A stretch of DNA of 6,429 nucleotides from DAOTUL01 sp034437435 (GTDB taxonomy: Bacteria > Chloroflexota > Anaerolineae > Aggregatilineales > Phototrophicaceae). A program made the position numbers and the translations under genes. Of the stretch, positions 5,588 through 6,429 are shown piece after piece; position 1 is the first letter of the stretch; the number at the start of each line of letters is the position of its first letter. The notes beneath the pieces were generated by a model. It saw nothing but the letters and a program-made list of their open reading frames with translations, made no database searches and was not told where the DNA came from. Where the stretch lies: assembly GCA_964417785.1 (NCBI GenBank), contig CAYQJO010000242.1, forward strand, positions 1-6,429. The letters are read 5' to 3'.

Positions 5588-6386
5588 ATGACACTCGACA
5601 CGAAAAAAATCCGACAAAACTTCCCATCCATCAGTATACAGCGTGTGTTTCTGGATAATCCCGCCGGAACACAGGTACCGCAGGGCGTGATTGACGCCGT
5701 TTCCAATTACTACACCAGCATGAACGCCAACGCTGGCGGCACCTTCGCCACCAGCCAGCGCAGCGACGAGATGGTCCAATCCGTGCGCCAATCCATGGCC
5801 GACTTCCTTCATGCCAGCCGTCCGGAGGAGATTGTCTTCGGCCCCAACATGACCACCCTGAACTTCAATCTCAGCCGCGCCCTGGCGAAGACACTGAAAC
5901 CCGGTGACGAGATCGTCCTGACCCGTATGGACCACGACGCCAACATCGCGCCCTGGCTGCTCATCGCGGAGGATCACGATCTGGTCGTGCGCTGGGTGGA
6001 TATTGATCCGTCGAACTGCACCCTGGATATGGACTCGCTGGAAGCCGCACTGACCGACCGTACACGCATCGTCGCCACCATTCATGCCTCCAATGCCGTC
6101 GGCACCATCAATCCGGTTAATCAGATTGCCGAGATGGCGCATGCTGCTGGTGCCTACTTTGTGGTTGACGCTGTCCAGAGTGCGCCCCATATCCCCATCG
6201 ATGTGCAGGCGATTGACTGCGACTTCTTACTATGTTCGGCCTACAAGTTCTTTGGACCGCACATTGGTATTCTGTGGGGGCGCTACGAACTGCTGGAATC
6301 GCTGCCGGTCTACAAGGTGCGCCCGGCCAAAGACAAACCGCCGTATCGTTGGGAGACCGGCACACCCAGTTTTGAGACCATCGCCG
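5588..6386 (+). CDS. Class V aminotransferase, cysteine-desulfurase-like (VC1184-type), 3' truncated
   Basis: The first 266 residues of a PLP-dependent fold-type I enzyme are present, where the family is about 400. The ATG at 5588 follows AAAGGTG. Seen in order are FLDNPAGTQVP (21-31), NANAGGTFATSQRSDE (46-61), GPNMTTLNFNLSRAL (85-99), His116 in MDHDANIAPW (114-123) as probable ring-stacking residue, HASNAVGTINPV (166-177), DAVQSAPH (194-201) with Asp194 and Gln197 for PLP, and CSAYKFFGPHIGILWG (216-231) with the PLP lysine Lys220. WETGTPSFETIA (255-266) is the last genomic sequence. The pattern resembles the subfamily annotated as cysteine desulfurase-like (VC1184 type), whose true reaction is poorly known. 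Any catalytic cysteine near residue 330 would be outside the window, so desulfurase activity cannot be judged. The frame stays open to a TGA at 6407-6409, but codons from 6387 on come from adapter. The gene is divergent from the kinase, with 56 bp between the starts. Confidence 0.9.
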
Positions 6387-6429
6387 AGATCGGAAGAGCA
6401 CACGTCTGAACTCCAGTCACGTGAAACGA
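6387..6429 (+). other. Illumina TruSeq adapter contamination at the contig end
   Basis: From 6387 the sequence reads AGATCGGAAGAGC, the universal start of the TruSeq adapter. It continues with CACACGTCTGAACTCCAGTC and AC, the rest of the read-1 adapter as I recall it. The final nine bases, GTGAAACGA, occupy the index position and agree with TruSeq index 19 followed by the next adapter base. It is library sequence, not part of the organism. In the aminotransferase frame it reads EIGRAHV then stop, a known false C-terminus in assemblies. Confidence 0.97.

Noticed and set aside
5507..6190. Open minus-strand frame of 227 codons opposite the aminotransferase gene
   Set aside because: It runs antisense through well-conserved aminotransferase motifs, ends past the kinase start region, and shows no family resemblance.
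6387..6409. Natural C-terminus of the aminotransferase at TGA 6407-6409
   Set aside because: These codons are adapter sequence, and the protein would lack about a third of the family length.

Overview
The window is a contig fragment of a GC-rich bacterium. Its genes are tightly packed, with GTG and TTG starts alongside ATG, and gaps of only about 55 to 70 bp. The mix of an NMT1-type ABC importer, a soluble GAF-PAS histidine kinase, a PIG-L deacetylase and a VC1184-type class V aminotransferase would fit Chloroflexota (Anaerolineae-like). That placement is an impression from protein style and rests on no marker gene.

Layout. Positions 2-3281 (+ strand) look like one transport operon. It holds the last 35 codons of an ABC permease (2-109), an AI-2E/TqsA-family membrane protein (180-1424), an NMT1/SsuA/ThiY-like exported substrate-binding protein (1421-2542, ATGA overlap with the gene before) and an SsuB/TauB/ThiZ-type ATPase (2547-3281, probable TTG start). 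On the minus strand a GAF-PAS-HisKA-HATPase histidine kinase (5531 to 4068) is followed after 63 bp by a PIG-L/LmbE-type zinc deacetylase (4004 to 3261). The 3' end of the deacetylase gene overlaps the convergent ATPase gene by 21 bp. A 56-bp divergent promoter region (5532-5587) separates the kinase from a plus-strand class V aminotransferase (cysteine-desulfurase-like, 5588 onward), which is cut off by the contig end.

The last 43 bases (6387-6429) are not genomic. They match the Illumina TruSeq read-1 adapter followed by what looks like an index sequence. The apparent C-terminus and stop codon of the aminotransferase reading frame are therefore encoded by adapter, and the real gene continues beyond the window.

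How the genes work together. The permease, binding protein and ATPase are the three parts of one importer for a small molecule of the NMT1 group (thiamine-precursor, sulfonate, nitrate or bicarbonate type). The substrate cannot be fixed from sequence. The AI-2E-family gene placed inside this operon is the least expected arrangement. The kinase has no response regulator gene in the window. No RNA genes, CRISPR arrays, insertion sequences or prophage genes were seen. Apart from the adapter and the operon arrangement this is an ordinary chromosomal region, and I do not see a clearly new system.
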